This document shows positions 1 through 10,560 of a stretch of DNA of 64,000 nucleotides, one piece after another; position 1 is the stretch's first letter, and each line of letters starts with the position of its first letter. This DNA comes from Delphinapterus leucas (taxonomy: Eukaryota; Chordata; Mammalia; Artiodactyla; Monodontidae). The notes below the pieces were generated by a model. It saw only the letters and a list, made by a program, of their open reading frames with translations, was not told where the DNA came from and did not search any database. The position numbers and the translations under genes are program-made. The DNA lies in the NCBI RefSeq assembly GCF_002288925.2, contig NW_022098076.1, positions 89,512,182 to 89,576,181 on the forward strand, written 5' to 3'.

Positions 1-88
1 CTAATTGGAAAAAGAATTTGAAAAAGAATAGATACATGTATATGTAGAATAAACAAACAAGTGAATAAAATAGAAAAAAAAAAAAAAG
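1..88 (+). mobile_element. L1 3' end fragment, cut by window edge
   Basis: The stretch contains 'gaaaaagaatagatacatgt' followed by an AT-rich part and a run of about 14 A. This resembles the last part of the artiodactyl/cetacean L1 3' UTR just before its poly(A) tail. The 5' part lies outside the window. It is non-coding and is assigned from remembered consensus. Confidence 0.6.
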
Positions 89-1609
89 AGGTAACCCCGT
101 GGTTTCCCTGATACTAAACTCGAGCCCAAGTCCCTTGAGTTACGTTGAGTGTTGGACAGCCTGCCATCGGCCTCGGATGCACGGCCCCAGCCTTTCCGCT
201 TTCCCATCATCTACGTTTCAGGGGAACTCTTCAAGAGGGTCTCAGCCATGAAGACTCCATGCCGGAGGAGCCTATTCCACACGGACTCCCCACAGGGGTA
301 AGTTTGTGAGGAAAAAGAGAGGAGAATGTGGGAAGAAGGGCCAGACCCAGCCGTGCTGATACCCATTCTGAACCGCACTCGCCCTGGTTTCCGGGGCTCC
401 ACCCAGGCGTGTGGCCCTGGGAGGTCAAGGCGTGGGAGGGAGGAGATGTGAAGCCACTCCAACTCAACTTGGGAGATCTGGTCATTGCTCTCTTGACCTT
501 CTGAGTATCTTCTTTCCTTCAAAGTCAGTAGGATTAGTCTGACCCGTTCCCCAAGCTCCCGGCACAGCCCCGTATTCTCCCCACACCTCGGGGCTGTCCT
601 CTTTCTGCTGTCCCCGGCTGTGTGATGTCCCTGGGGCCCCAGGGGCACTTCCTGGGAGATGAAGACCACATAAAATACAGGGAAATGATGGGAAAACCCA
701 CTTCCTGCCCATCCTGAGCCCCAGAATGCTGGACACAAGCCCGGGCAGGCCTTCCTCTGTCTGTCCGTCCATCGGCTCACTGGAGGCCACCATGCTGTTT
801 TGCGGGACTGGGTAGGAAGTGGATGTGAACTAGCCAGCCGCAGACAGGCAGCATCTCCTCTCACCCGGAGGCTGATTTCCAGAGCTTGTAGGTAACAGAT
901 CGGTCAGCATGAGTCTAGCAGAACGCTCTGGTCATGAACTTCACTTGCGCTGGGCTAACAGCTGGCATCAGTGTTTCAGGGAAGGCAGAATCACTTCTGG
1001 GCAGGGGACCTTCCGATGGCTTACTTAGAGCAGTATCCTTTCTGCTGCCTCAGTTAGACCTGCTCGGCTTTCCTGAGGCTCCAAGTGTTTCTTGTGTTCA
1101 GACAAGTCCTGCCAAATTAAGAATGCAAGCAGAGACTTGGAGCAATGGAGGGCTTCCAGGCAGAGCCCCTTTGCAATTAGAATATAGTTTTAATAGAGGA
1201 AGGAACAATGTGTCATGGGTGAAGATAGATGAACGCCGTCCGTGGGCCAACACACAGTTTAGGAACAGATTAATGGCGCTGGCAGAATCAGCTCATGAGG
1301 TGAGGAAATTCAGGCCAAGAATAAGGCCAAACTCTCTTCCTCTCATTTAAGCCTGTGATGCACTCTCCCAAGAGCGTGGAGATTGGCAAACAACCCCACA
1401 GCTGCACCGCACTTATGTCTGTGCAAGGACTCAGACCCTCGCCCTCACGTAATGCGACACTCCATCCCCAGATCTGGGTGAGCAGTGACCAGGGGCCCAG
1501 GAGGGAGAGGTGGCCCCTGAGACCACAGCAGGAAATACTGACTCGGAGGGGTGGGAGGTCCAGAAATGTGGGTCAGGCTGAGATGCAAATCCAGCCAGCA
1601 CTCATTCTC
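89..1609. other. Unassigned DNA with chance ORFs
   Basis: I recognise no repeat or gene here. The longest open frame of the window lies on the minus strand at 211-864 (217 codons), and a 138-codon frame lies at 934-1350 on the plus strand. Neither shows a domain, a signal peptide, low-complexity bias or a convincing splice context. Open frames of this size are expected by chance in 64 kb of moderately GC-rich DNA, so I call no gene. A conserved non-coding element cannot be excluded. Confidence 0.5.
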
Positions 1610-1770
1610 ACCATAAACCATGTGTCTGCTTTCTTCTCTATGGATTTCCATATTCTGGGCATTTCATATAAAGGTTCACAGGTAGGAGGTCTTTTATGTC
1701 TGGCTTCCTTCACTGAGCATAAGTTTTCAAGTTCTGTGTCACGGCATGATCAGGCCTTGGGTTGGGGGTG
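1610..1770 (-). mobile_element. Ancient L1 (L1ME-like) fragment
   Basis: Read on the plus strand, it follows the antisense of the L1 3' region: 'gggcatttcatataaaggtt', then 'cttttatgtctggcttcctt', then 'cactgagcataagttttcaa'. This is the known order of antisense L1 sequence. The copy is old and heavily diverged, with no target duplication visible. Confidence 0.55.
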
Positions 1771-2440
1771 TTAGTCCTTGAAACAACAAACCCAGCTACT
1801 AGCAGGTATTCGTGTCCCTGTCTCCCTTCCATTGTTAGGGGTTTGGTAGCTTTTTAAGGGCAAAATGGTTTAATAGCTGGACATTTGCACATACAAGTCC
1901 CATTTTTCCTTCCTATGGTTTAGCTCAGATTTTCACACTTCCAGTTGCACAACAGTTGGTGCACAGGGATGTATATAAATAAATGCAAAACAAACAAAAA
2001 CACTCAACCTGAGTCTGTCATACTTTGTGGGCTATTTAAAGGCTGTCAAAGGTAATCTGGATGTCAACCAGTTTTGTGACTGGGGCCAAACTCTGCCCAG
2101 AGCCAACCAGGGGTTGCAGTGATGTTGCCTTGTGTTGTGTGTAGTTGCTGTGGACAGAAGGCGTGTGGATTCTCCTCCATTCGTGGTCAGGAACCTTTCC
2201 TGAGCTGAGGTCTGCAGCCCCTTCCTGATCTTCTTGAAGAATGTTAACGAGACAAGGCTGATACTTCTGGGATTTGACCCCAACAGGGTCTTTGCAGTTT
2301 CAGGTACTGTTCTTTAACTTGAAAGATTTAGACATTTCATGTTGTCCATTGCCCCAAGATTGATGAGGCCTTGGGAAACTGATTTATCCTAACTACACTT
2401 AAAGGAGATTGATTTAAAGCCTGAAATTTGGTTAATTTAC
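1771..2440. other. Unassigned DNA
   Basis: There is no recognisable repeat or coding signal. AT-rich patches such as 'tatataaataaatgcaaaac' near 1971-1990 look like decayed retroelement tail, but no family can be named. Confidence 0.4.
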
Positions 2441-2444
2441 TGTT

Positions 2445-2815
2445 GGGGTTTGTATCGGTCAGGATAGGCTTGGCAACGCTGCCATGATGGCTTCAAACCT
2501 CGGAGGCTTAAAGCAACAGAGCTGTTGTTCTTGTTGGTGCAAAGGCCACTGCAGGCCTCCTCCGTGCGGTGGCTTGGTGTCACCTCCGCAGTCACTGCAT
2601 TTCTTCGACTGGTGAGACAGGGAAAGCGAGTGCACTGGAGGGTCTCCCTGCTGCCACTTAAATGTTTCCCTCCGAAGTAACACATGCCACCGACACTCAC
2701 AACTGCCAAAGCAAGTCATGCAACCACGTCTGGACTGCACGGAGCAGGGAAGAACAATTCTTGGACTGTCTGGAAGGAAAGAACTGGAAATATTGGAAAG
2801 GAACGTCGACGCCCC
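2445..2815 (-). mobile_element. Old ERVL/MaLR-type LTR fragment
   Basis: The stretch opens with 'ggtcaggataggcttggcaa' and continues with a 'ttaaagcaacagagctgttg' block. It later has 'actggagggtctccctgctg' and 'aagtaacacatgccaccgac', and ends near 'ggaaatattggaaaggaacg'. This order matches the antisense of a widespread mammalian LTR of the MLT/ERVL class. The subfamily is uncertain. It is solitary, with no retroviral gene nearby. Confidence 0.5.
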
Positions 2816-2964
2816 CAGAGGGACCTACCTTTCTGACACCTGGAATCCCCATGCCTGTATTCCCTCCAGATGGTAAAGCACCTAAGAAATGGGGTTACCA
2901 GGCAGAGGTCAGTGGCCCCAAACTGCACAGCAGGAGCTGGATGTGCAATTGTTTTTATAATAAC

Positions 2965-3513
2965 GGCTAAAATCCATTAATAATAGCTAACATTCTTATG
3001 CCTCCTTTATACATGTTATGTCATAGGATGTGTAATTGTTTTATTGAAGTATAGTTGATTTACAGTGTTTCAGGTGTACAGCAAAGTGATTTAGTTATCA
3101 CATACACACGCACACACACAGACACGAACACATTTTTTTCAGATCCTTTTCCATCATAGGTTATTATAAGATATTGAATATAGTTCCCTGTGCTCTACAG
3201 CAGGTCCTTGTTGTTTATCTATTTTATATATAGCAGTGTGCATCTGTTAATCCCAAACTCCTAATTTATCCCTCCCCTCCCTTTTCCCTTTGGTAACTGT
3301 AAGTTTGTTTCCTATGTCTGTGAGTCTATTTCTGCTTTGTAAAAAAGTTCATTTGTATCTTTTTTTTTTTTTAGATTCCACATAGAAGTGATATCGTATG
3401 GTATTCGTCTTTCTCTGACTTACTTCACTTAGTATGCTAATCTCTAGGTCCATCCACATTGCTGCAAATGGCATGATTTCATTCTTTTTAAAGCTGGGTA
3501 ATAGTCCATTGTG

Positions 3514-3557
<44 letters not shown>

Positions 3558-3605
3558 TACCACATCTTCTTCATCCATTCACCTATCAATGGACATTTAG
3601 GTTGC
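2965..3605 (-). mobile_element. L1 3' end, 5'-truncated, with GA microsatellite
   Basis: From about 3040 the plus strand reads as antisense L1: 'ttattgaagtatagttgatt', then the C-rich 'tttatccctcccctccc', then the antisense of the ORF2 C-terminus ('catccacattgctgcaaatg', 'catcttcttcatccattcac'). A GATA/GA tract at 3514-3554 replaces the short TA/TG tract normally found there. The 5' end is truncated near 3605. The bases from about 2965 ('aataatagctaacattctta') look like a separate MIR remnant. Confidence 0.8.
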
Positions 3606-4667
3606 AAGTTGTGTCACGTTGACTGTTGATGAGTCTAATGAGCCTTCTTTGCTCTTCTGTCAATTCAGTTTGAAGGTCAGATTATTTGTGGCCATTAGAA
3701 ACAGGGTTTCCTATACCCATTCATTTTTGGAAGCACGCTGCTTTATGTAATAGATCTGGTTAGATCCAATTATTACTTTATGTAATAGATCCAATTGTTA
3801 CTTTATCTTTGTATCACATGTGTGGATAAATAGACAGACATAGATATAGTTTGTGTGTATGTATGTATATGTATATGTGTGTGTATATATCTATATCTAT
3901 ATATCTATAGCTGTTATCTATAATCATCAATGATCAATGCCATGATCAATTTCAGTGAGGTTTCTTCTTATTTTTTTGTGAGATTTGTGGAAGCACACTG
4001 GTTTCCTTGATTATTTTTGAGAGATATCAGAAAAAACACTTCTCTTATCCCCAAATTATGAAGGGGACTTCATAGCAGCTCTCCATGAATTAATGACAAT
4101 TCCAAGTTTTGAAGATCTCATGTTCCCAACTAAAAAAGTAATGATTGTATTATCTCAGGATTTTCTGTGACTCTAATTAGAGGACAAAGTATTTTTGACT
4201 TATTTATCTAGTTTAATATTAAATACCTCAACAGGTGGTGCTCATGAAACTTTCTTCATTGATAATTTTATGGTTGAATAAAGAGCATTTCCTCTTCCTT
4301 TTTAGTTAGCTTAAACTACCATAACATTTCCTTAATTGTATTTCATTAATCTGTTTTACACCTACTTGTACCACAATGGGTGACTCAACCTCACTTTGAT
4401 ATTTAAACATTTTTAAGGTTTCTGATGTTTGTTGACCTTTGCCACACAGAGCACAATTAAGGGTAAATTAAAATGCACAGACTCACTGAGAAAATGCAAG
4501 CATTTCCAAATGCCTGTCTTTTCCTTGAGAAGGTTTACATCAGATGCAAACTTCCTATCGATGAGCGAACATTTACTGTATACAGTCTGGCCACAGTCTT
4601 CCTTGGGAATCCTAAGGCTGGTTACACTTCAACCCTCAGTAGCTGATCTGAGCCTTCACCTTAAAAC
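3606..4667. other. Unassigned AT-rich DNA with TA/TG microsatellite
   Basis: This is mostly AT-rich and no family is recognised. A compound TG/TA/ATCT tract lies at about 3837-3912. The phrase 'ttatgtaatagatc' occurs twice near 3743 and 3779, a small local duplication. Open frames are short. Confidence 0.4.
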
Positions 4668-4678
4668 TTGAGGTCTTC

Positions 4679-4983
4679 GGGACTTCCCTGGTGGGACAGT
4701 GACAAAGAATCCGCCTGCCAGCGCAGGGGACACGGGTTTGATCCCTGGTCCGGGAAGATCCCCCATGCCGCGGAGCCACTAAGCCCGTGCGCCACAACTA
4801 CTGAGCCTGCGCTCTAGAGCCCGAGAGCCACAACTACTGAAGCCCGCGCGCCGCAATGAAATGTAGTCCCCGCTCTCCGCAACTAGTGAAAGCCCGCGTG
4901 CAGCAACAAAGACCCAACACAGCCAAAACATTCAAACATTAAAAAAAAATAAAAATAAGAGCAGATTTGCTTTAAAAAAAAGA
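4679..4983 (+). mobile_element. CHR-type tRNA-Glu SINE, long form
   Basis: The head is 'acttccctggtgggacagtg' with B-box-like 'cacgggtttgatccctgg', followed by 'ccgggaagatcccccatgcc'. The body carries the repeated 'ccacaactactgagcc'-type block of the long subfamily and ends 'gacccaacacagccaaaa' plus an A-rich tail. The tail is unusual: an A/T run, about 15 non-A bases near 4958-4972, then a second A run. A possible imperfect target duplication is 'ttgaggtcttc' at 4668-4678 and 'tggcggtcttc' at 4984-4994. Confidence 0.9.
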
Positions 4984-5413
4984 TGGCGGTCTTCAAACTC
5001 AATAGATTTCCTTGGCAAATTGTTCTTTTTTTTCCAGAGTGAAAGGTATCATAAAAGAACATTTTCTTGCCTTCCCTGGATGTCCTGTTCCAGTGTGTCA
5101 CAGTAGGATATGGGGAGGCCCCGTCTTCCCAGCTGAATCGTCTCTCTTCTGCCGGTGGTGGTTTCCGTTGGCAATGGCTAATGATGGTGGCTTTTCACGG
5201 CGTAACTAGATATCACAGCCTCTTATCAGACCAGCTCTTGGTGTGGGTTTTATAACCAAACTGTTGTCAGTTGAAGGTGAACCTTCCTGGCAGTCACATC
5301 AGTAGCTGCTCGGCAAGCGGCCCATGTCCAGTGACGCCATGCAAGAGTAAAGGGCTGCTAGCGATGTGTCCCCAAAGCAACTGCGGCTGTTCCTTGTGAC
5401 GTACGGTAGCTCT

Positions 5414-5421
5414 TGACGTCA
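5414..5421. promoter_or_regulatory. Perfect CRE palindrome TGACGTCA
   Basis: TGACGTCA is the full CREB/ATF binding palindrome. A half-site-like 'gtgacgtac' lies about 20 bases upstream (about 5396) and 'agtgacgcc' about 85 bases upstream. The words are CpG-containing, which deaminate quickly in mammals, so survival of several together is mildly suggestive. No TATA box or transcript evidence is seen. Confidence 0.35.
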
Positions 5422-5617
5422 GCACCTTTTGTTGCGTCCTTGAGCTTCGAGATTGTTATGTCTACATTAAAAACAACACAAAAGCTTTTCAGTGTGTCCA
5501 TCTTGCCTGTTGAACGGTCAGCCGCACCTCTATCTAAGAGTGGCTCAGTGGGATCTCCGAAAAGTTGCCTTTTGGAGAGCTAGTGCTAGGTCTTCCTCAA
5601 AAGTATGAGCCCCACAG

Positions 5618-5665
5618 CGGAGTCCTGCACATAGTAAGTGCTCAATAAATGTTTGGTGAAAAATC
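5618..5665 (+). mobile_element. L2 3' end fragment
   Basis: 'cctgcacatagtaagtgctc' followed by 'aataaatgtttggtgaa' is the well-known L2 3' terminus. It is very short and old. Confidence 0.55.
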
Positions 5666-6166
5666 CAGCTTCTAGGATGAACCATTTGAAATTGCCAATA
5701 TGTAACTATTTTCTGACCTACAAAAATGACAATTTCATATGATTTGACTTAATTTATAGATATAGCAATATTCATCTCATTACAATTGTAATGTATATCA
5801 TTCTTATTACCTCTCAAAATTGTTCCTAAGATAAAATATGGTTACCTGAAAATTCGGGACTTGGCCTCTTCTTAATTGGAGCCATTTTATTCTTTTCCTA
5901 AATAATCTATGCTTTGTATAATTTTAAGGCGAGAGAAAGACTCTATCCTATGTACTTTTTACACTGTTTAATGTCTTTTGATGCAACACTTGGTGCCTTT
6001 CTTGTTCTAAATGTAAAATAACTCCAAGAATCACTCAGAAATTTGGTCTCATTTCCAGTCTGAAATCATGCAGCCCCTCCTCTAACTTCTCCCTAACACA
6101 GCCATAAAAACAGCAAAATGCTAAAATTGATTACCACGTGGAACACTGATAACTAGCAGACATCTT

Positions 6167-6370
6167 TTTTTTTTTTGCTGTACGCGGGCGTCTCACTGTT
6201 GCGGTCTCTCCCGCTGCAAAGCACAGGCTCCGGACGCACAGACTCAGCGGCCATGGTTCACGGACCCAGCCGCTCCGTGGCATGTGGGATATTCCCGGAC
6301 CGGGGCACGAACCCGTGTCCCCTGCATGGGCAGGCGGACTCTCAACCACTGCGCCACCAGGGAAGCCGCA
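6167..6370 (-). mobile_element. CHR SINE, short form, with 13-bp TSD
   Basis: The plus strand starts with a T run (the antisense tail), then 'gctgtacgcgggcgtctcac', and ends at the antisense SINE head 'cgccaccagggaagcc'. It is flanked by 'tagcagacatctt' at 6154-6166 and 'tagcggacatctt' at 6371-6383, a 13-bp target duplication with one mismatch. This is about the normal length for the roughly 200-bp CHR class. Open frames across it on both strands are by-products of its GC-rich body. Confidence 0.95.
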
Positions 6371-6383
6371 TAGCGGACATCTT

Positions 6384-6686
6384 GATGCCATTATCATGGA
6401 GGAATTGACATCAATTGTAACACAAAACAGACCTAGGTAAAATCGAACAGGCAAACAAATAGACAATTCAGGGGATTCAACTAATGGTGGTACTCCAAGG
6501 CTTTGCCTGAACAAAATCAGGATGATTTTTTTAAAAAAATCACTCTATCTTCTAATTTAGGGATCTAGGGTCTACACCATCAAGGGAACTGTGTGGTCAG
6601 CTACTTCTCCCGGCTTGGGGTCTACATTCTCCACGGCTCTCATCTCCACTTTTCCCAGAACGGTGAAGAGCAAGCAGGGGGGCTGG
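6384..6686. other. Unassigned DNA
   Basis: No repeat or gene is recognised. It leads into the tandem ZNF143-like sites and may belong to the same element or promoter remnant. Confidence 0.35.
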
Positions 6687-6764
6687 ATGGAAGAGGAGCA
6701 GTTCATTTTGGGAGTTGTAGGCAGAATGGAAGAGGAGTAGTGCATTTTGGGAATTGTAGTCCTC
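6687..6764 (-). promoter_or_regulatory. Tandem 39-bp duplication with two ZNF143-like sites
   Basis: Two head-to-tail units (6687-6725 and 6726-6764) differ at 3 of their first 34 bases. The second holds 'tgcattttgggaattgtagt' (6741-6760). On the minus strand this reads ACTACAATTCCCAAAATGCA, close to the ZNF143/STAF-associated promoter motif. The first unit holds a weaker version, 'gttcattttgggagttgtag' (6701-6720). These motifs normally sit near transcription starts, but no gene is recognisable beside them. Confidence 0.45.
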
Positions 6765-6769
6765 AGGAA

Positions 6770-6855
6770 CGCATAATAATAATGATTGACAATATCTACG
6801 GAGTGCTGCCTATACATTGGGCATTGTATTGAGTGCTTAGCATAAATTATTCAGG
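6770..6855 (-). mobile_element. MIR-like SINE fragment
   Basis: 'aataataatgattgac' followed by 'gggcattgtattgagtgctt' resembles the antisense of the conserved MIR end. It is short and diverged. Confidence 0.4.
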
Positions 6856-7735
6856 AAAATAATATTAAATTTCTACTTTCCACTTCCCAGCAGTAACTGC
6901 TCTTAATTAATTTTATTGCTTTACTATTGGTAAATCCAGTTATCTGGATTCCCCCCTCCCCCCATTCCAAACAGTTCTTATGCATCTTTCTGGATAAATC
7001 TAGAACTCCTTGAAAATTACAGGTCAACAACATATCAATCCCAGCAGATTGGTGCTGCTCTCCAAAAGAGCTCTTTCCATTCTGGGAGGATTCTAGAACT
7101 GACCACGCTAGGGTGTGCTCAGGTGAAAATATACCTGCGGACAATTATAATTGCTCCAAGGGGCATTCACATTAATCATGATCTATACTATGAATCTTTT
7201 AAACTGATTTTTTGTATCTTGCATATTTAGCTTTTAATCCAATTCTGTAAGGTCAGGTCTGCAAAGATGTAATTACCTGTATAATTAAGGTAATAAAATA
7301 TATTATTAAAGTATTCCAATTTTTGTTTAAAGAGGTCCTTTTAAGTTTTTGTAAAAATTATGTATGCTTACTGTGAAGAGTTCAAGCAAGGCCGAAAGAG
7401 TTCAAACAGGGAGGTGAAAGGGAAAACTCACAGAAATTTCTGCCCCTGAGAAATATTCTCTTCTCTTCTTGATTTGAGGAAAATACAAGCTCCAATGAAA
7501 GAGTCTTAATAATTGAAGACATACTTAGGAAAAAGGATTTCTGGAACATACTTCATCTGAATTATATTTAGAGTTTGCATTTAGATTAGAACTGCCTACA
7601 GACTGTGATTTAAGGCAAAATGTAATTCTTCCGGGCTGTCAGACGTGTGAAATCCTGCCTCCACTCCCACCTTCCCCTTTGCCCTCACCCCACACTCTGT
7701 GCCCTGCTAAGATTTCTCTCCAGCTTCCAAGATAA
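6856..7735. other. Unassigned AT-rich DNA
   Basis: No clear gene or repeat. The part around 7330-7460 weakly recalls an old L1 3' tail but cannot be supported. The 7620-7720 part is C-rich and leads into the MIR. Confidence 0.35.
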
Positions 7736-7874
7736 TGCTGACCTTGGGCAAGTCACGCTACCTCTCTGGTCCTTAGACTTCCCAGCCTCAACATGAGGAG
7801 GCTGGACCAAGCTGTCCCTAAAGCCCTCCCCATCCCCCCCCCCCCCCCCCCCCCTGCCTCACATTCTATGAGCT
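7736..7874 (+). mobile_element. MIR-type SINE split by a poly-C run
   Basis: 'ctgaccttgggcaagtcacg' is the MIR core and 'cctgcctcacattctatgag' is the MIR3-like 3' part. Between them is an uninterrupted run of 21 C (7834-7854), absent from the MIR consensus. Long C runs are rare in mammalian DNA and are prone to sequencing and length error. Confidence 0.6.
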
Positions 7875-8173
7875 ATTTTCCTAATTAAAATGGAAAGGCT
7901 CCTAGGAGGTGCTTGGGTGGTTAGGGAAGAAGGAGGGACAGAAGGGAATGTGGGGCAGGTTGGCAGCTGGGGAGCCCTGGGCTTCCAGAGTATACAGTGG
8001 AGGAAATGCGGATACTTGGGTTGGAGACGAAAGTGAAGAGAGAGGGACCAAATGTAGGAAATTTCATTTCTTCCACAAATTAATCTAGCAGTGACTTAAA
8101 TTTTGTTGTGTGTCTTTGATTGCCAGTTCATTACAAAATAATAATCACATGGGCAATTAAAGTCTGAGATGAA
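7875..8173. other. Unassigned purine-rich DNA
   Basis: G/A-rich sequence with no recognisable repeat or gene. Confidence 0.35.
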
Positions 8174-8186
8174 AAACACACACACA

Positions 8187-8465
8187 AAGTCAGAAAGAGA
8201 AAAACAATATCGTATATTAACGCATATATGTGGAACCTAGAAAAATAGTACAGATGAACCGGTTTGCATGGCAGAAATAGAGACACAGACGTAGAGAACA
8301 AACGTATGGACACCAAGGTGGGGAAGTGGCAGGGGGGTGGTGGTGGTGTGATGAACTGGGGGATTGGGATTGACATACATACACTCATATGTATAAAGTA
8401 GGTAACTAATAAGAACCTGCTGTATAAAAAATAAAATAAAATAAAATTCAAAAAAATAAAAAAAT
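8187..8465 (+). mobile_element. Young L1 3' end with TSD
   Basis: The body includes 'catatatgtggaacctagaa' and 'taagaacctgctgtataaaa' and ends in an A-rich tail, as in the sense strand of the cetartiodactyl L1 3' UTR. 'aaacacacacaca' flanks it at 8174-8186 and 8466-8478. This looks like the target duplication, although the CA repeat leaves the exact ends uncertain. It is heavily 5'-truncated and non-coding. Confidence 0.8.
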
Positions 8466-8810
8466 AAACACACACACACATTAGTGATAGGTCTTTAAAT
8501 TACACTGAGGCTGTGACTGAATTTCCAGTCCTGGTGGTTTCAGATCATTAGCCAATCGACAGAGAGGTGAAGGGTCAGACTAACTTCTAATGCAAGTGTC
8601 AGGGGAACAAAAAAAACAGTTCCAAAGTGAGCGCCAAGCTTCACCGAACAGGAAATCTAAGTCAAAGGCCACACGTGCCTCAGTTTATGAGAATTTGATG
8701 ATCTCACACATTTTCCTTCCGGGTTTACTTTGAGAGTTGATACTCATATCGAGGGCTATGGTTTGCAGAATTAGAGAGTATGTGCTAAGTAATAGACTGC
8801 ATCAACAAAA

Positions 8811-8904
8811 ATAACAGAATCACTTTGCTGTATGCTAGAAACTAACACAACATGTAAACTGACTACACTTCAATTTAAGAAAATTAGAAAAAAAAAAAAA
8901 AAAC
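8811..8904 (+). mobile_element. Very short L1 3' end
   Basis: 'tcactttgctgtatgctaga' and 'gaaactaacacaacatgtaa' lead directly to a poly(A) run, matching the last ~75 bases of L1. 'actgcat' occurs on both sides at a short distance, a weak candidate for target duplication. Confidence 0.75.
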
Positions 8905-8934
8905 AGGTCCACTGCATGGAAAGACTTAAACCTT

Positions 8935-9080
8935 AGTCAGTGATTGTTTATGTACTGCTGGTCTAAAATGTAAGCTCCCAGAGGGCGGGAACTTGCTCCG
9001 TTTTCTTCTCTGTTTTGTCCTGGAGCCTGGAACAGAGCCCCGTTCAGGGAACATGGGTGCATGACGCTCCCTGGACTTGC
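8935..9080 (+). mobile_element. L2 3' region fragment
   Basis: 'atgtaagctcccagagggcg' followed by a 'ggagcctggaacagagcccc' type phrase is the classical L2 3' region on the sense strand. Confidence 0.55.
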
Positions 9081-9274
9081 CTGGGAAGATGAGTCTCCTG
9101 CTCGGGAGAGATGATTCACCAAGCAGTCAGGATGGAAGATTCTTTCCAATGACTGTTCCACACTCAGAGGATCAGGAAAGGACCTCCCAAAGCACAACTA
9201 AAATGGAATATCCTGACAAGCTTAGTAGGTTGGGGGTCTGACCACCTTTATTTGATTTAAGAAAATAAAGATGT

Positions 9275-9775
9275 GGATTCTGGTTACCCGTTGCTGTGTA
9301 ACAAACCACCCCAAACTTAGTGGCATAAGACATCAACCTGTTTTTGTTTTTTTTTTTTTTAATACTCACTGTTTCTGTGAATCAGGAATTTGGACAGAAA
9401 TGGCTCATCTCTTTCCATGGTGTCTGGGGCCTCACCTGGGAAGATGTGAAAGGTAAAGGGCTGGGATCTTCAGAGGCTCCATACCACACATGTCTGGGCC
9501 CTGGGCTGGGACCACTGAAAGGCGGGGTCTACTGACCAGACCCCTACACGTGGCCTCTCCCTGTGGCTTGGGCTCCTCAGCATGGTGGCTGGGTTCCAGG
9601 TGGAGCTTCCTAAGAGAAGGGGTTGCCTTCCCTTTCTGGCCTAGCCTGAGAAGTTACACAGTGTCACTTCCCACATGCTATTGTCACAAGCTGCCCAGAT
9701 CCAAGGACCACAATCCTGCCTCTTGATGGAAGGGAGGCCAAAGAACATGTGGTCACTTTTTAAAACTGCCCCAGA
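9275..9775 (-). mobile_element. Old MaLR (MLT1-like) LTR
   Basis: 'ccgttgctgtgtaacaaacc' and 'ccccaaacttagtggcataa' begin the antisense of a MaLR-type LTR. 'cacgtggcctctccctgtgg', 'cagcatggtggctgggttcc' and 'cacagtgtcacttcccacat' follow in the usual order. A T run at about 9342-9360 looks like an inserted or slipped tract. There is no retroviral coding region. Confidence 0.6.
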
Positions 9776-9884
9776 GCCTGAGGTCTTCCATCAGATGTCT
9801 GCATGGAGACAAAGGGAAGTTGATGATGTACTGAAAGCAGCTGGCAGTCATCTTTTCCACAGCTCTGTCCTGAATGTCTACCCT

Positions 9885-10130
9885 GTACCAGGCACTCTGT
9901 AGGTATGGGGCAATCGCGTGGAACAAAATGGACAAAAACATAGATCCCGAGCTAGCCTGTATTTCAACATGGTGAAGTGGACGATAAAGATGTAAATACG
10001 TAAAATACACAATATTAGATAGTTACCACTTCATGGAGAGAAATAAATCATGGCAGGGGTTCAGAGCATGGGGCATGGAGGGAGGGGCAACACCGATTTA
10101 AAATGGGGGGTGAGGCAGGCCTCAGTGACG
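9885..10130 (-). mobile_element. L2 fragment
   Basis: 'taccctgtaccaggcactct' followed by 'gtggaacaaaatggacaaaa' and later 'gggtgaggcaggcctcagtg' follows the antisense order of the L2 3' region. Confidence 0.5.
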
Positions 10131-10545
10131 TTTAGCCACCAGACCTGAGGGAGGAAGGGAAAGTGGTGGATTAAAGACAGCCCTGGTTCTTTGCCACGCT
10201 TCCCTTTGAGACACGGCATCCACGCCCCTTGCCCTTGTACGCAGGTGTGCTGCGGGACGGTTTGACCAATAGAACATGGAAGAAGTGACTTGGTACTAGT
10301 TTCCCCATTAAGGCCGTAAGAAACAGGCAGCTTCCGATTCCTGTCTTAGGGCCACTTGTTCTCGGAGCCCTAGTCACCACGTCCAAGGCTGGAGAGACCA
10401 CGCGGAGAGGCGCTGAGATTCTACAGCAGAGGATCCCGGCTGAGGCCAGCCTTTGGGGGTTGCCAGGATGTGTGAGTGGTCTCCGTGACCCCCCAGCTCA
10501 GCCCAGCCGCCAACTCAGTGTCACCCAGTCCCTAAGATGGTCAAT
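10131..10545. other. Unassigned GC-richer DNA
   Basis: No repeat or gene is recognised between the L2 remnant and the SINE target site. Confidence 0.35.
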
Positions 10546-10560
10546 TTGGGGAGAGATTTT

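Larger units (their letters stand above)
4995..6153. other. Mostly unassigned DNA with CRE and short L2
   Basis: No gene is recognised. Near 5330-5450 there are several CRE-like words (see the separate entry). A short L2-like 3' end is listed at 5618-5665. The remainder to 6153 is AT-rich and unassigned. Confidence 0.4.

Noticed and set aside
211..864. 217-codon minus-strand frame, the longest in the window
   Set aside because: No domain, homologue, promoter or splice context is recognisable, and overlapping frames on other strands are also open. The length is plausible by chance.
934..1350. 138-codon plus-strand frame
   Set aside because: No recognisable motif or context. Likely chance.
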